From: Bacillus sp. SORGH_AS_0510
Lineage (GTDB): Bacteria > Bacillota > Bacilli > Bacillales > Cytobacillaceae
Direction: 5' to 3'
Length of the DNA: 64,000 nucleotides
NCBI RefSeq assembly: GCF_030818775.1
Contig: NZ_JAUTAU010000001.1
Location: forward strand, 3,724,001-3,788,000
The translations under genes were made by a program, and so were the position numbers. The notes under the pieces are model-generated. The model searched no databases. It saw nothing but the letters and a program-made list of their open reading frames with translations, and had not been told where the DNA came from. This document shows, one piece after another, positions 36,052-45,114 of this stretch; the stretch's first letter is position 1, and the number at the start of each line of letters is the position of its first letter.

Positions 36052-37187
36052 TTGCGCTCCTCCTTCTCAACGGCTTGCTTCACATCATTTGGTACTCTAA
36101 TAATTAATGTAGTTCCTTCTTTTGTTAAAAGGTCCAGATTGCCATTAATAAATTCCAAACGTTCTTTCATTCCAATTAAACCATGACCTTCTGCTAATTT
36201 TTCAGTATCACTTTTAAAAGTACCATCATCGCAAATTTTTAGTACCGTTTCCTTCCACGATTGATCAATCGAAATTATACAATTCTTAGCCCCACTGTGT
36301 TTGACCACATTATTTACAGCCTCTTTTAAACACATACTTAAGATGTTTTCAGTTAACAGCGAGACATTCGATAAAGAGAATTCTCCATTTGCGATAAAGT
36401 TGATTTCAGCTGCCTTAAGTATTTGTTTGACCCGAAGGATCTCGTCTTTTATGCGAATACCACGCATGGAAGATACCATCTTCCTTACTTCACTTAATGC
36501 CGTACGCGCTGTTTGCTGAACGTCCTTCAATTCCACCCTAGCCTGTTCCGGATCCTTAGAAATTAATTTTCGGGCTAGATCCGTTTTCAAACCAATTAAA
36601 GACAGTTTTTGTCCAAGTGTGTCATGAAGGTCTCTGGCAATCCGTTGACGTTCCTCCAATTTAACCAATTCTGAAATTCGTTTATTGGCATCCTCCAGCT
36701 TTTCTTCGAGCTGACCTCTTTCCTTCTTATTATAAAGACTAAATGGAAGAAGAATGACACTTATCCAAATAATGATAACAAACGGTAATTGCTGAAGAAA
36801 TAATTTCTCTTGCATGACAATGCTGTAGTTAATGGATGCCGAGGTACTAATCAAATGAATAAAATATAGTGTCAAAAAGGCAACCCGGTCTTTAATGTTT
36901 CCTATAAAATAAGCAAGGAAAAATGCAAAGTACACGTAGCTGAATAGATTAGTCGCAGTAATTGAAATACCAATTAAGATTAAAGTCCAAAGATAAACCG
37001 GCCAGCCCTTTGAAATAAAAGCAATCCGGTAGAGAATAAAAAATACCAGGGTTAATAAGATCCCCACCACAATTTCAATGGTGGATGGAGATTGAAAAAT
37101 AAAATAAAAAGGTAATATGCCAAGAACAGTCCATAGGTATGGAGCAATTCCATTATTTTTTTCAAATGTCATATACCTTTTAATCAT
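36048..37187 (-). CDS. desK: Thermosensor histidine kinase DesK
   Basis: A 379-residue membrane kinase. About five transmembrane helices occupy residues 15-150, the helical stalk follows, and the HPK7-type phosphoacceptor is His188 (QRIARDLHDTLGQ), matching B. subtilis DesK. The ATP-binding part has NVVKHSGAKN (N box) and GHGLIGMKERLE (G box). DesK senses membrane thickness and order and switches DesR phosphorylation. GAGGTC precedes the ATG. Together with desR it forms a two-gene operon. Confidence 0.92.
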   Translation of the reverse strand: MIKRYMTFEKNNGIAPYLWTVLGILPFYFIFQSPSTIEIVVGILLTLVFFILYRIAFISKGWPVYLWTLILIGISITATNLFSYVYFAFFLAYFIGNIKDRVAFLTLYFIHLISTSASINYSIVMQEKLFLQQLPFVIIIWISVILLPFSLYNKKERGQLEEKLEDANKRISELVKLEERQRIARDLHDTLGQKLSLIGLKTDLARKLISKDPEQARVELKDVQQTARTALSEVRKMVSSMRGIRIKDEILRVKQILKAAEINFIANGEFSLSNVSLLTENILSMCLKEAVNNVVKHSGAKNCIISIDQSWKETVLKICDDGTFKSDTEKLAEGHGLIGMKERLEFINGNLDLLTKEGTTLIIRVPNDVKQAVEKEERK

Positions 37188-37263
37188 AAATAAGACCTCA
37201 ATTTCATTATTACTTTTTATTCATTATAACTCAAAAGCACGAAACTCAATAGCTTGTATATTC

Positions 37264-37289
37264 TATGTATTTTACATATACAGGTAATA
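37264..37289. promoter_or_regulatory. Element shared with the phaQ promoter (candidate PhaQ site)
   Basis: This 26-bp stretch begins TATGTATTTTACA, identical to 6109-6121, and the following 13 bases match at 9 positions and end GTAATA in both. In both loci it lies 104-107 bp upstream of the alpha/beta hydrolase start. It may be a common regulator site of the two PHA loci. Confidence 0.55.
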
Positions 37290-37297
37290 ATATAACA

Positions 37298-37321
37298 ACT
37301 AATTATATATATATAATTAGT
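37298..37321. promoter_or_regulatory. Perfect 24-bp AT palindrome
   Basis: From ACTAATTA to TAATTAGT with an alternating TA centre, this is a perfect palindrome in the promoter region of the hydrolase gene. It can form a cruciform or serve as a dimer operator. Confidence 0.5.
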
Positions 37322-37395
37322 CGGAATATTATAAATGTTTACACCTAACAAATCTTGGCAACATATGTTTATAAAAACATTAGGAGGAATCAAAA

Positions 37396-38175
37396 TTGGG
37401 CGAAGTATTACACCATTGTTCCAAAATTCCTTATTTGCGGTTTGGTGTGGGTGAACCATTAGTATTTATTCATGGTCTAGGAGAGGTAAAGGAGGGTTGG
37501 TCAAACCAATTTGAATTTGCCGATCAGTATGAACTAATTATTCCAGATCTTCGTGGACACGGTGAGTATCAATCACCAGGAGAGATTTCCATTTATAACT
37601 TTGCTCAAGATATTATCCTTTTGTTAAAAGAGCTCGGAATTGAAAGCGCGCACATTTGTGGTTTATCAATGGGCGGAATGGTCGCTCAGGAAATGTATCG
37701 GCAAGCCCCCGATATGTGCCGCTCCTTAATGCTTGTAAGTACTTTTCATTATGCTCCCAAACGATTAGGAAAGCTTTTTTTAAAGTTCCGTCAAGCTCGT
37801 GTAGAAAATAAATCGCCAGATGTGCTAAGAGAAACAGCCGCAAAGGTTTGCCTCTATTCATGGACGAAAGAAAACTTTGACACCTTTTATCAATTTTATC
37901 AACCGAACAAAGAATTCTACTTCAAATCCATGGAAGCCTGTCTTAAAGTGAATAACTTAAGCTTACTGCCAAAAATCAAGGTCCCGACCTTAATCATTGG
38001 TGGACAATATGATTCCGTAATTCCGGTTTGGGTCCAATTATTAATGCATAAACAAATTCCTCATTCTGAGTTCGTTATCTTCAGGAATACTGGACATATC
38101 GCCAAACTAGAGGCTAAGGATGCATTTAACCAAGTGCTTCGAACCTTTTTAATTAAACATAAAAAGGCAAGCTAG
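37396..38175 (+). CDS. Alpha/beta hydrolase associated with PHA locus 2
   Basis: A 259-residue paralogue of the hydrolase at 6238-7020. Shared motifs are FIHGLGEVKEGWSNQFEFAD, the nucleophile elbow GLSMGG, GGQYDSVIPVW and NTGHIAKLEAKD. The start is a TTG behind AGGAGG (37382-37387). It is convergent with phaC of locus 2, as its paralogue is with phaC of locus 1. Context suggests action on PHB or its oligomers, but the reaction is not proven by sequence. Confidence 0.8.
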   Translation: MGEVLHHCSKIPYLRFGVGEPLVFIHGLGEVKEGWSNQFEFADQYELIIPDLRGHGEYQSPGEISIYNFAQDIILLLKELGIESAHICGLSMGGMVAQEMYRQAPDMCRSLMLVSTFHYAPKRLGKLFLKFRQARVENKSPDVLRETAAKVCLYSWTKENFDTFYQFYQPNKEFYFKSMEACLKVNNLSLLPKIKVPTLIIGGQYDSVIPVWVQLLMHKQIPHSEFVIFRNTGHIAKLEAKDAFNQVLRTFLIKHKKAS

Positions 38176-38203
38176 GGGGAAGGAGACTTCCTTTCCCACT
38201 AGC
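38171..38203. terminator. Hairpin between convergent hydrolase and phaC2
   Basis: GCTAG and CTAGC enclose GGGAAGGA/TCCTTTCCC-type pairing. The T-run is poor on both strands, so terminator function is probable but not certain. Confidence 0.6.
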
Positions 38204-38236
38204 CTATAGAAAGTTTATATGTTCTTGTACCCGATT

Positions 38237-39319
38237 TTATGACTGGCTGTTGGGGATAGCATTTGAACGGTGGGATGCCCATTGATCCACAATTCCCGCA
38301 AATAAGCCTGACAATGCAAGGCTAACATGACCTGCCTCCACACAAACATAGGTTTTATCCTCACTCGAAACTAATTCCATAATCGGTTTACTTTGTTCTT
38401 CTAAAATTAAATTATCTCTTGAACCTGATATGACAAATAGGTTTGCCTTGATATTCTTAAGGTCCACTTTTTTATTCCCAAGCATCAATTCACCTTTGAC
38501 CAGTTTGTTCTCTTTAAAGAGATCATTGGCTAATTGTCTATAGGCCTCACCAGCAAACGGAACCTGGTCCAGTGTCCATTTGTTCATGCGGCGCCACTTT
38601 TCTACATAACGGCTGTCGTAGGCTCGACTTAACAGCATGGTATAATTGGTAAAATAAACAGGTGCTCCTATTGCTCTAAACATACCCGTGACTAAGTCAG
38701 GTGAAATGAGCCCGTACACATCGATAAAGCGGTCGATGTTAATATCACCGTTTCTCATGCCTTCTGCCCATTTTTCAGGTCCAATAAATGGTTTGAAGTC
38801 TATTGGTACAGTGGCCACAATCAAATTTTTAATCGGTTCTTCTGCGATTGCTGCATACATGGAGGCAATGGTACCACCCAAACAGTAACCAATCAGTGTA
38901 ATCTCATCTGCCTCAGAATGGCGAAGTGCACGTCTTACAGCTGTCCTTAAATATTTTTCAATATACGTATCAAGCCCCATCTTTTTATCTTCATATCCAG
39001 GTGTTCCCCAGTCTAAAAGGTAAACATCATAACCCATGTTAATTAATCCTTCTATCACACTTGTCTTTGGGGCAATGTCTAAAATATATGGTTTATTAAA
39101 CAGCGAATAGACAAAAAACAAGGGAGTTTCATATTTTTTCTGTTTCGCTGGATAATACCATAGTACCGATTTATTCTTTCTCCATACTTCGTCCCTTGGA
39201 GTATGACCGACTTCTGGTTCCGGTTGACTAAATACCTTGAATAAGTGCTCCCACCGCTTCATTTCTTTATCAACATCAAAAGTAGGGAGTATCCCTTTGA
39301 ATGGTGCCTCAGTCGCCAT
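38237..39319 (-). CDS. phaC: Class IV PHA synthase catalytic subunit PhaC (copy 2)
   Basis: A 360-residue PHA synthase with lipase-like box GYCLGG (Cys146), Asp302 (SGSRDNLILE) and His331 (EAGHVSLAL). The characteristic Trp-rich DWGTPGYEDKKMGLDTYI is present. AGGAGGGAGG precedes the ATG. It is clearly homologous to copy 1 but diverged throughout (for example STLYYHPAKNKKYEIP against SVLWYYPAKQKKYETP). It is last in the operon of locus 2. Both copies keep every catalytic residue. Confidence 0.95.
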   Translation of the reverse strand: MATEAPFKGILPTFDVDKEMKRWEHLFKVFSQPEPEVGHTPRDEVWRKNKSVLWYYPAKQKKYETPLFFVYSLFNKPYILDIAPKTSVIEGLINMGYDVYLLDWGTPGYEDKKMGLDTYIEKYLRTAVRRALRHSEADEITLIGYCLGGTIASMYAAIAEEPIKNLIVATVPIDFKPFIGPEKWAEGMRNGDINIDRFIDVYGLISPDLVTGMFRAIGAPVYFTNYTMLLSRAYDSRYVEKWRRMNKWTLDQVPFAGEAYRQLANDLFKENKLVKGELMLGNKKVDLKNIKANLFVISGSRDNLILEEQSKPIMELVSSEDKTYVCVEAGHVSLALSGLFAGIVDQWASHRSNAIPNSQS

Positions 39320-39337
39320 TATATTGCCTCCCTCCTA

Positions 39338-39904
39338 TTAAATATTCGTTCCAGCTCCAGTTAACATAGGCTCTGCTTTTTTCTCTTTTTCAATAAGGTG
39401 TTTTAATGCTTCAAATTCTTCCTTCAAGCTATTTAATTTCATCAGTTCGAATTTCATTTCCTGAAGTTCAACATGTAAATCCTTTGTATCCGCAAGTTCT
39501 TTCTTCGTTTTAACCAATTCTGTTTTTAGTTGCTTTGTTAGTTTAATAATCTCCTTGGAAACATCAACAACACTTTCAATTTCCTTACTTTGAGATTTAA
39601 TACTATCTTGAATGCCCCAAATTTGTTCTTCTAACGCTTCTATTTTTTCTTCCGTTTGTAGTGTTAAAGTTGCTACATTGGTCACATCGTTCTTGGTAGG
39701 TAAATTCAATACACTAGCCAATGCCTCTTGATTTTTTTTAAAAGCTTCCAAGTATCGGGAATGGATTTCTGTTCCCAAATGCGATATTTTCACAAATTCC
39801 TTATTATCTGTCCACTGATAGATAAAATCATTGATTTGCTTTTCCCACATTAAGCTGAACTTATGCAGATATTCGTAAGGATCATATGGTTTTTGCCCCG
39901 CCAC
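39338..39904 (-). CDS. phaR: Class IV PHA synthase subunit PhaR (copy 2)
   Basis: A 188-residue partner of PhaC with YDPYEYLHKFSLMWEKQIND, NKEFVKISHLGTEIHSRYLEA, LPTKNDVTNVATLTLQTEEK and EALEEQIWGIQDS. The C-terminal coiled coil (about 110-175) is longer than in copy 1 (160 residues). The start is a GTG at 39904 behind GAGGTG. It lies between the phasin-like gene and phaC2. Confidence 0.92.
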   Translation of the reverse strand: MAGQKPYDPYEYLHKFSLMWEKQINDFIYQWTDNKEFVKISHLGTEIHSRYLEAFKKNQEALASVLNLPTKNDVTNVATLTLQTEEKIEALEEQIWGIQDSIKSQSKEIESVVDVSKEIIKLTKQLKTELVKTKKELADTKDLHVELQEMKFELMKLNSLKEEFEALKHLIEKEKKAEPMLTGAGTNI

Positions 39905-39919
39905 TGTGATTCACCTCGT

Positions 39920-40531
39920 TTATGATTTCGTTAACTCTGTTGCATTTTTCATATATTTTTGAAAGGGTAATATGGTTGACTTAACTTGTTTTGCAAATAA
40001 GTTTACAAACATCTTTTGATTTTCATATAAAACGTTAGATGTTCTCTTTACACTATCAATATATTTTTCTCTCGCATTTTTTCTAAAGGAAACATACTGT
40101 TCAACCGTTTCTACGTACTTATCAAGTGCTTGTAATTGACCTGTGGTAATAGCTTGTGCAGGAGTTAATAGTAAATGAGCCGTTTTATTTTGAATATCAT
40201 CTACAACTCGGTTAATCTCTTCATAAGATTTCACTGGGAAAAAATACTGTAATGGAGTGGTCGTTGCAAGTAATTCTTCTCGGGCAGCTTTCTCCCAGTC
40301 CTTTAGTTCCATACTAAATTGAGCAGCAATGGAAATAACATTTTCTTGCCCTTGTTTAACCTGATCCACATACCCTTTAACAGACTCAAGGAAACGATCA
40401 TCCCTTTTGTTAAAACGATCTTTCCATGAATCCAATTCATCAAAACCAAGCTTCCATAGCATATCTAAACTAGTTAAGTCATTTTCCTCTACCGTTTCCT
40501 GATTTACTTCATTCACATTTTTTTCTGTCAT
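39920..40531 (-). CDS. Phasin-like coiled-coil protein upstream of phaR (copy 2)
   Basis: A helical protein of 203 residues, homologous to 8808-9440. Shared features are SLDMLWKLGFDELDSW, TTPLQYFFPVKSYEEIN and FVNLFAKQVKS. The frame opens at 40561, but GGAGGAG selects the ATG at 40531; the gene then overlaps the end of the upstream PhaR-like gene by 23 bp, a sign of translational coupling. The conservation of this gene in both loci marks it as a core part of the PHA system rather than a passenger. Confidence 0.78.
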   Translation of the reverse strand: MTEKNVNEVNQETVEENDLTSLDMLWKLGFDELDSWKDRFNKRDDRFLESVKGYVDQVKQGQENVISIAAQFSMELKDWEKAAREELLATTTPLQYFFPVKSYEEINRVVDDIQNKTAHLLLTPAQAITTGQLQALDKYVETVEQYVSFRKNAREKYIDSVKRTSNVLYENQKMFVNLFAKQVKSTILPFQKYMKNATELTKS

Positions 40532-40994
40532 TTTCATTCTCCTCCACTTCGGATTCCTCATTAAATAATAGCTTTAATGCTAGTAATTCCTTTTCTAGAC
40601 TGGATATATTATCACAATGTAATTCTGTAACTTCTTTTCTTAAAATGGTTAACCATTCTTCCAGTGACATATGAATATTTTTTAACCGGCGTTGATTCTC
40701 CTGTTGCGTTTTATTAACGGTATACAACTGATCATCAAGGGCATCTAACTTCCCTTCATGTTCAACCACCCGGAGAGATATATCTGCTAATTCATCTTTA
40801 TTCACAAGGCCCAAACGATTTAGCCACCTGGTAGTTAATCTTCTGTGAAGCTTCACCCATCTTAGGTGTGCCTCTAATACTCTGCCCGATGCTCGTATAA
40901 ATTCACGGTTATTAGTACTAGTATGGATTCCTTTATTTAGTTCTGCTTCTAAGTTTTTATAATACGCCTCAAAGTCACGATGCATAGAATCCAT
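40509..40994 (-). CDS. Diverged PhaR-like protein, third PHA synthase subunit candidate
   Basis: A 161-residue helical protein without signal peptide. Its central part NNREFIRASGRVLEAHLRWVK.. then NKDELADISLRVVEHEGKLDALDDQLYTV aligns in order with PhaR2 (DNKEFVKISHLGTEIHSRYLEA.. then KNDVTNVATLTLQTEEKIEALEEQIWGI). The pattern N-x-EF, E-x-H-x-R, D-E/V and E-x-K-x-x-ALE/D-x-Q is kept, but most other residues differ. It begins the operon PhaR-like - phasin-like - phaR - phaC and has no counterpart in locus 1. Homology to PhaR is my reading of the alignment; the function is inferred. Confidence 0.7.
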   Translation of the reverse strand: MDSMHRDFEAYYKNLEAELNKGIHTSTNNREFIRASGRVLEAHLRWVKLHRRLTTRWLNRLGLVNKDELADISLRVVEHEGKLDALDDQLYTVNKTQQENQRRLKNIHMSLEEWLTILRKEVTELHCDNISSLEKELLALKLLFNEESEVEENENDRKKCE

Positions 40995-41007
40995 CTCATT
41001 CCCTCTA

Positions 41008-41021
41008 ACTAACCGGTTGGT
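41008..41021. promoter_or_regulatory. TetR-like palindrome upstream of the PHA locus 2 operon
   Basis: ACTAACCGGTTGGT is an inverted repeat with one mismatch around AACCGGTT, 14 bp upstream of the PhaR-like gene start, where it would overlap the transcription start. The operator type differs from the FadR-type site of locus 1. Confidence 0.5.
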
Positions 41022-41106
41022 ATGTTAAATAAAACATATAATTTACAAGTCTTCAAGATGTATCATACTAAATTCACAAAATTTTTAAATAATGCTAGAG
41101 TAACGC

Positions 41107-41886
41107 TTATTGAACTCCTGCAGTTGTTCCTCCATCCACGACCAGTACATGTCCAAATACATAGTCAGAAGCATCGGAAGCTAAAAATAGTGCAGGCCCC
41201 TTCATATCGTCGTCTGACCCAAATCTTCCTGCCGGTGTTCGCTCCAGAATTTTTTCACCTGAATAATCCAAAATCGCCTTAGCCATTTTAGTTGGGAAGA
41301 AACCTGGTGCAATTGCGTTCACATGTACATTGTATGGAGCTAGTTTTACAGCTAGGTCTTTCGTGAAGGTAATGACCGCGCCCTTACTTGCAGAATAGCC
41401 AATTGCATCCATTACCAATGGGTCTTGTCCACCCATGCCAGCAATTGAAGCAATATTTATGATTTTTCCAGAACGCTGTTCAACCATAATTTTCCCAACA
41501 GCTTGAGAAAATAAGAAAACAGCTTTCAAGTTAATATCCATTACCTTATCCCATTTATCGGCTGGCATTTCTAATGCAGGTGCTCCCCAGCTGGTCCCAC
41601 TATTGTTGACTAAAATATCAATCCGGCCAAATTCCTTTACAGTTTCATCAACAACATGTTGAATATCGTCTGAATTAGAAACATCACACTTAAAAGCCAG
41701 CGCATGAACACCTTTTTCTTTTAGAGCATCCACAAACTGCTGGCATGCCTCGACATTTCTAGAACAAACCACCACATTTGCACCTGCCTCTGCGTACGCA
41801 ATAGCAATTTGTTGACCTAATCCTCTTCCTCCACCTGTAACGATTGCTGTTTTTCCTTTTAAACTGAATAATTCTTGGATATTCAT
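41107..41886 (-). CDS. SDR family oxidoreductase in PHA locus 2
   Basis: A 259-residue short-chain dehydrogenase. The NAD(P) motif TGGGRGLGQQ, the NNSG motif, the catalytic Ser (NIASIAGMGG) and Tyr-x-x-x-Lys (YSASKGAV) are present. The sequence is closest in character to gluconate 5-dehydrogenase/3-oxoacyl reductase-type SDRs. Its position between the acyl-CoA ligase and the PHA synthase operon suggests it makes (R)-3-hydroxyacyl-CoA in place of PhaB, but PhaB identity cannot be claimed. The ATG at 41886 behind GAGGTGGAG is preferred over the GTG at 41895. Confidence 0.85.
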   Translation of the reverse strand: MNIQELFSLKGKTAIVTGGGRGLGQQIAIAYAEAGANVVVCSRNVEACQQFVDALKEKGVHALAFKCDVSNSDDIQHVVDETVKEFGRIDILVNNSGTSWGAPALEMPADKWDKVMDINLKAVFLFSQAVGKIMVEQRSGKIINIASIAGMGGQDPLVMDAIGYSASKGAVITFTKDLAVKLAPYNVHVNAIAPGFFPTKMAKAILDYSGEKILERTPAGRFGSDDDMKGPALFLASDASDYVFGHVLVVDGGTTAGVQ

Positions 41887-41903
41887 TTTCTCCACCTCGT
41901 ATA

Positions 41904-43538
41904 TTAAGCTTGTACTTTTATTTTCTCTTGATCTCTTAAAACCCTTCGTAGTAATTTACCGACAGTTGATTTTGGTAGTTCAGATAGGATTTCTACCGCT
42001 TTTGGAGCTTTGTATGGTGCAAGGTTTTCCTTACCAAACTGCTTGATTTCTTCTTCGGTAATATATGCATCCGCTTTCAATTTGACGTATGCCTTTACCG
42101 TTTCCCCTCGGTATGGATCAGGTACCCCCACGACGAGCGCTTCTTCTACTGCATCCAACTGATACAATACCTCTTCAATTTCACGTGGATACACATTGTA
42201 GCCGCTGGCAATTATCATGTCCTTTTTACGGTCAAGGATATAGAAATAACCTTCTTCATCCATTTTGGCAAGGTCCCCTGTAAATAACCATCCATCTTTG
42301 ATTACAGTCGACGTTTCTTTTGGTAGATTCCAATAGCCTTTCATAACCTGTGGCCCTTGGATGATTAACTCCCCGTCTTCTCCGACTGGTGCATCAACAT
42401 AACCATCATCAGTTTCTTGAACGATTCTAGCGATTGTACTTTGAACAGGAATGCCAATACTTCCATATTTCCTTGGTACAAATGGGGGGTTAAAAATAAC
42501 GGTTGGTGCTGCTTCAGAAAGTCCATATCCATCTAAAAGCTTGGCTCCTGTTCTGATTTCGAAGGTTTTCGCCGTCTCTACTGGAAGCGGAGCCCCGCCA
42601 CAGCTAATATAATAAAGTTCATTAAATCCATAATCTTCGAGGTCTGGTTGACTGTTCAGTGCAATGAACATCGTCGGAACACCAGACATTTGAAACGGCT
42701 TTTCACGTTTGACAATTTCCATTACTTCTCTTGGATCAAATCGTGGCAGCAGGATTTGATTCGCACCCTCTCTTATTCCACATAGGGCAACGCTGGATAG
42801 TCCGTACACATGAAACATGGGTAAAACCGTGATCATCTTAAAATTCTCTGGCCTGTTAGGACACGCTTTATAGGAAAAATCACAAACCTGATTGAAGTTT
42901 GCAAGTAGATTCATATGGGTGAGCATAACTCCCTTGGAGAAACCTGTTGTACCTCCTGTATATTGAAGCAAGGCTACATCTTCATTCCTATCAATTTCAA
43001 TGACAGGGAGCGTTCCCTCGCTTTCAAGGAAATCATCAAAATAGTAGTCTCCTTTGGCAAGCTCTATTTTCGTGCCTCCAAAACTAACAACAAGAACCTT
43101 TTTAATGGATGTATTAGATTGAGCTTTTTTTACTTTTGGATAAAGTGTATCAAGTACAACTATGTATTCGGAGCCAGAATCGTGTAATACATATTCAATC
43201 TCTCTTTCAACATACATGGGATTCACTTGAACAGCGATTCCACCTAATCGAAACGTACCGAATAAAGTGATTATGTAGTGCGGGGAATTAGGAAGCATAA
43301 TGGCTATACGGTCGCCCTTTTGAAAGCCGTCTTTGTGAAGGGCTGATGCTAGTTGATCGGATAGTGATTTTGTTTCATTATAACTCCATTCTTTTCCTAA
43401 AAAGGTGAATGCCGGTTTGGTGTTATAACGGTTAACTGCTTCTTTTAAAAAATCATAAAGTGACTGGTGATTAATACTGACATGTTCATCCATTCTGTGG
43501 TCGTAAATGTTCAACCATGGCTTTTGCTGATAAACCAT
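41904..43538 (-). CDS. Long-chain acyl-CoA ligase (copy 2, intact)
   Basis: A 544-residue AMP-forming acyl-CoA synthetase. The motifs are YTGGTTGFSKGVMLTH, LPMFHVYGLSS, DGYGLSEAAP, GWLFTGDLAKMDEEGYFYI, DRKKDMIIASGYNVYPREIEE and the catalytic Lys in PKSTVGKLLRR. GAGGAGG precedes the ATG at a slightly long spacing of 10 nt. It is the intact version of the frameshifted gene at 9552-11184 and feeds fatty acids into acyl-CoA, a possible precursor route for PHA. Eight bp separate it from the SDR gene. Confidence 0.93.
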   Translation of the reverse strand: MVYQQKPWLNIYDHRMDEHVSINHQSLYDFLKEAVNRYNTKPAFTFLGKEWSYNETKSLSDQLASALHKDGFQKGDRIAIMLPNSPHYIITLFGTFRLGGIAVQVNPMYVEREIEYVLHDSGSEYIVVLDTLYPKVKKAQSNTSIKKVLVVSFGGTKIELAKGDYYFDDFLESEGTLPVIEIDRNEDVALLQYTGGTTGFSKGVMLTHMNLLANFNQVCDFSYKACPNRPENFKMITVLPMFHVYGLSSVALCGIREGANQILLPRFDPREVMEIVKREKPFQMSGVPTMFIALNSQPDLEDYGFNELYYISCGGAPLPVETAKTFEIRTGAKLLDGYGLSEAAPTVIFNPPFVPRKYGSIGIPVQSTIARIVQETDDGYVDAPVGEDGELIIQGPQVMKGYWNLPKETSTVIKDGWLFTGDLAKMDEEGYFYILDRKKDMIIASGYNVYPREIEEVLYQLDAVEEALVVGVPDPYRGETVKAYVKLKADAYITEEEIKQFGKENLAPYKAPKAVEILSELPKSTVGKLLRRVLRDQEKIKVQA

Positions 43539-44034
43539 AAAATCAGATGCCTCCTCAGGAATTTTCTTATCAATATCCCTATTAAATACGGTGCATTTTT
43601 CTCGAACATGATTTTCCTAATCTATTAATTAGAATATTAATATAATTATGATTATTGTAGTAAAATTAAGTTTTGTAAACCCTTCCTTCTCGACATTTTT
43701 CTGCAATTGATCATTGGTATGGTACTGCGGTTCTTTACTTAATTTCTACACTCCTCTTTATACATACTTTCTCCTTCATCAAGTTATTTGAAGCGGAAGA
43801 AATTTATAGCGAAAAATGTCGTAATATTTCTCGATTTATGCCATACCCCTGTCAAACAAGACAACAATCTTCCTTTTAATTAAAAGACCTACCGTTCACT
43901 CATTGATTCCCGATTTTAAAAAATAATATTCTCCTATAAGACTGTGGAAATTTCCCTCTTTTTAACTATTTGTTCTTGACAAGCATATTCTTTCATATAA
44001 TTTATCATTATCTAATAAAAAGGAGTTGTATACG
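43539..44034. other. Intergenic region with divergent promoters
   Basis: This AT-rich gap has no open frame that looks coding. A TTGACA at 43976-43981 and a TATAAT at 43996-44001 lie before the plus-strand hydrolase, but the 14-bp spacing is short, so the exact -10 is unsure. The palindrome CTTTTAATTAAAAG lies near 43871-43890. I see nothing else of note. Confidence 0.4.
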
Positions 44035-44838
44035 ATGCCAGTCACGAAAGCAAATGGAATTAATCTTTACTATGAGATACATGGAAAAGGTGAACCATTA
44101 CTACTAATAATGGGGTTGTCACTCAATTCTAAGTCATGGTTCAGGACATTGCCGGCTCTAAGTGAACATTACAAAGTGATTATTTTTGATAATCGCGGGG
44201 TAGGATTAAGTGATAAACCAAATACTCCTTATTCAATTGAATTGATGGCTGAAGATGCTAGAGCTGTCTTGGATGCTGCTGGAGAAAAATCAGCTCACAT
44301 ATATGGCATTTCTATGGGAGGGATGATTGCTCAAAAATTAGCCATTAAGTATCCTGAGCGTATCCGTTCATTGATTCTTGGTTGTACTACATCGGGTGGT
44401 GTTAACCATGTACAACCCAGCTCAGATGTTAATATGCTCATGCTCTCAAGAGCCTCTTCTATTGCTACCCCAGAGGAAATGGCCTGGGCAACAGCTCCGA
44501 TTCTTTATAGTCAATCTTTCTTGGAAGAAAATCGTGAGTTGGTGGCCGAAGATATCCAAAGACGCATTGAAATCCCTATCCAACCTTTTGCCTATATGTT
44601 ACAGCTTCAAGCATGCCTCCAACATGACACTTATAATGATATCGACCAAATTAAAGTGCCTACATTAGTCATTCATGGTGATGAAGATAAATTAGTTCCC
44701 TATGAAAATGGGGTCACATTAGCTGAAAAAATTCCTAATGCAGAGTTTTTAACCATCCAAGGTGCCGGCCACATCTATGTCACTGAAGCGAATGATTTTG
44801 TGAATGATAGAGTACTAGAGTTTTTAAACAAACATTAA
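44035..44838 (+). CDS. Alpha/beta hydrolase, enol-lactonase-like
   Basis: A 267-residue hydrolase that starts at ATG 44035 (MPVTKANGINLYYEIHG); the TTG at 44026 touches the AAAGGAG site. Motifs are GEPLLLIMGLS (oxyanion), DNRGVGLSDKP, the elbow GISMGG, HGDEDKLVP (acid) and GAGHIYVTEA (His). The pattern resembles 3-oxoadipate enol-lactonase-like hydrolases, but no aromatic-degradation genes are near. The substrate is unknown. Confidence 0.82.
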   Translation: MPVTKANGINLYYEIHGKGEPLLLIMGLSLNSKSWFRTLPALSEHYKVIIFDNRGVGLSDKPNTPYSIELMAEDARAVLDAAGEKSAHIYGISMGGMIAQKLAIKYPERIRSLILGCTTSGGVNHVQPSSDVNMLMLSRASSIATPEEMAWATAPILYSQSFLEENRELVAEDIQRRIEIPIQPFAYMLQLQACLQHDTYNDIDQIKVPTLVIHGDEDKLVPYENGVTLAEKIPNAEFLTIQGAGHIYVTEANDFVNDRVLEFLNKH

Positions 44839-44844
44839 TAAAAG

Positions 44845-44872
44845 TGCCCGATCTACTAAACGAGATCGGGCA
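44845..44872 (+). terminator. Terminator of the hydrolase gene
   Basis: TGCCCGATCT pairs perfectly with AGATCGGGCA and is followed by TTTTATTA. Confidence 0.9.
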
Positions 44873-45114
44873 TTTTATTAGGTCACCGGCTTCCGATGCT
44901 CGTACAATTCTCACTACCGTCCTTTACAGTGGTATATCAATACTACCATTTGTGCTTGGACCATATTCGGACGTTACTGATGTTTGAAATAGGGCATATA
45001 AAGAGCGACATAAATGTTGTAATAATACAACTCCTCATTCCTCTGTAAAACATATATTCCTTGTGTCGTCTTTGGCGGAAAAAGTAAAACGCTTTTAGTA
45101 GTCAGGGTAACTTC

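Noticed and set aside
37217..37459. Minus-strand open frame of 80 codons
   Set aside because: It overlaps the hydrolase start and the promoter region, with AT-driven composition and no ribosome binding site.
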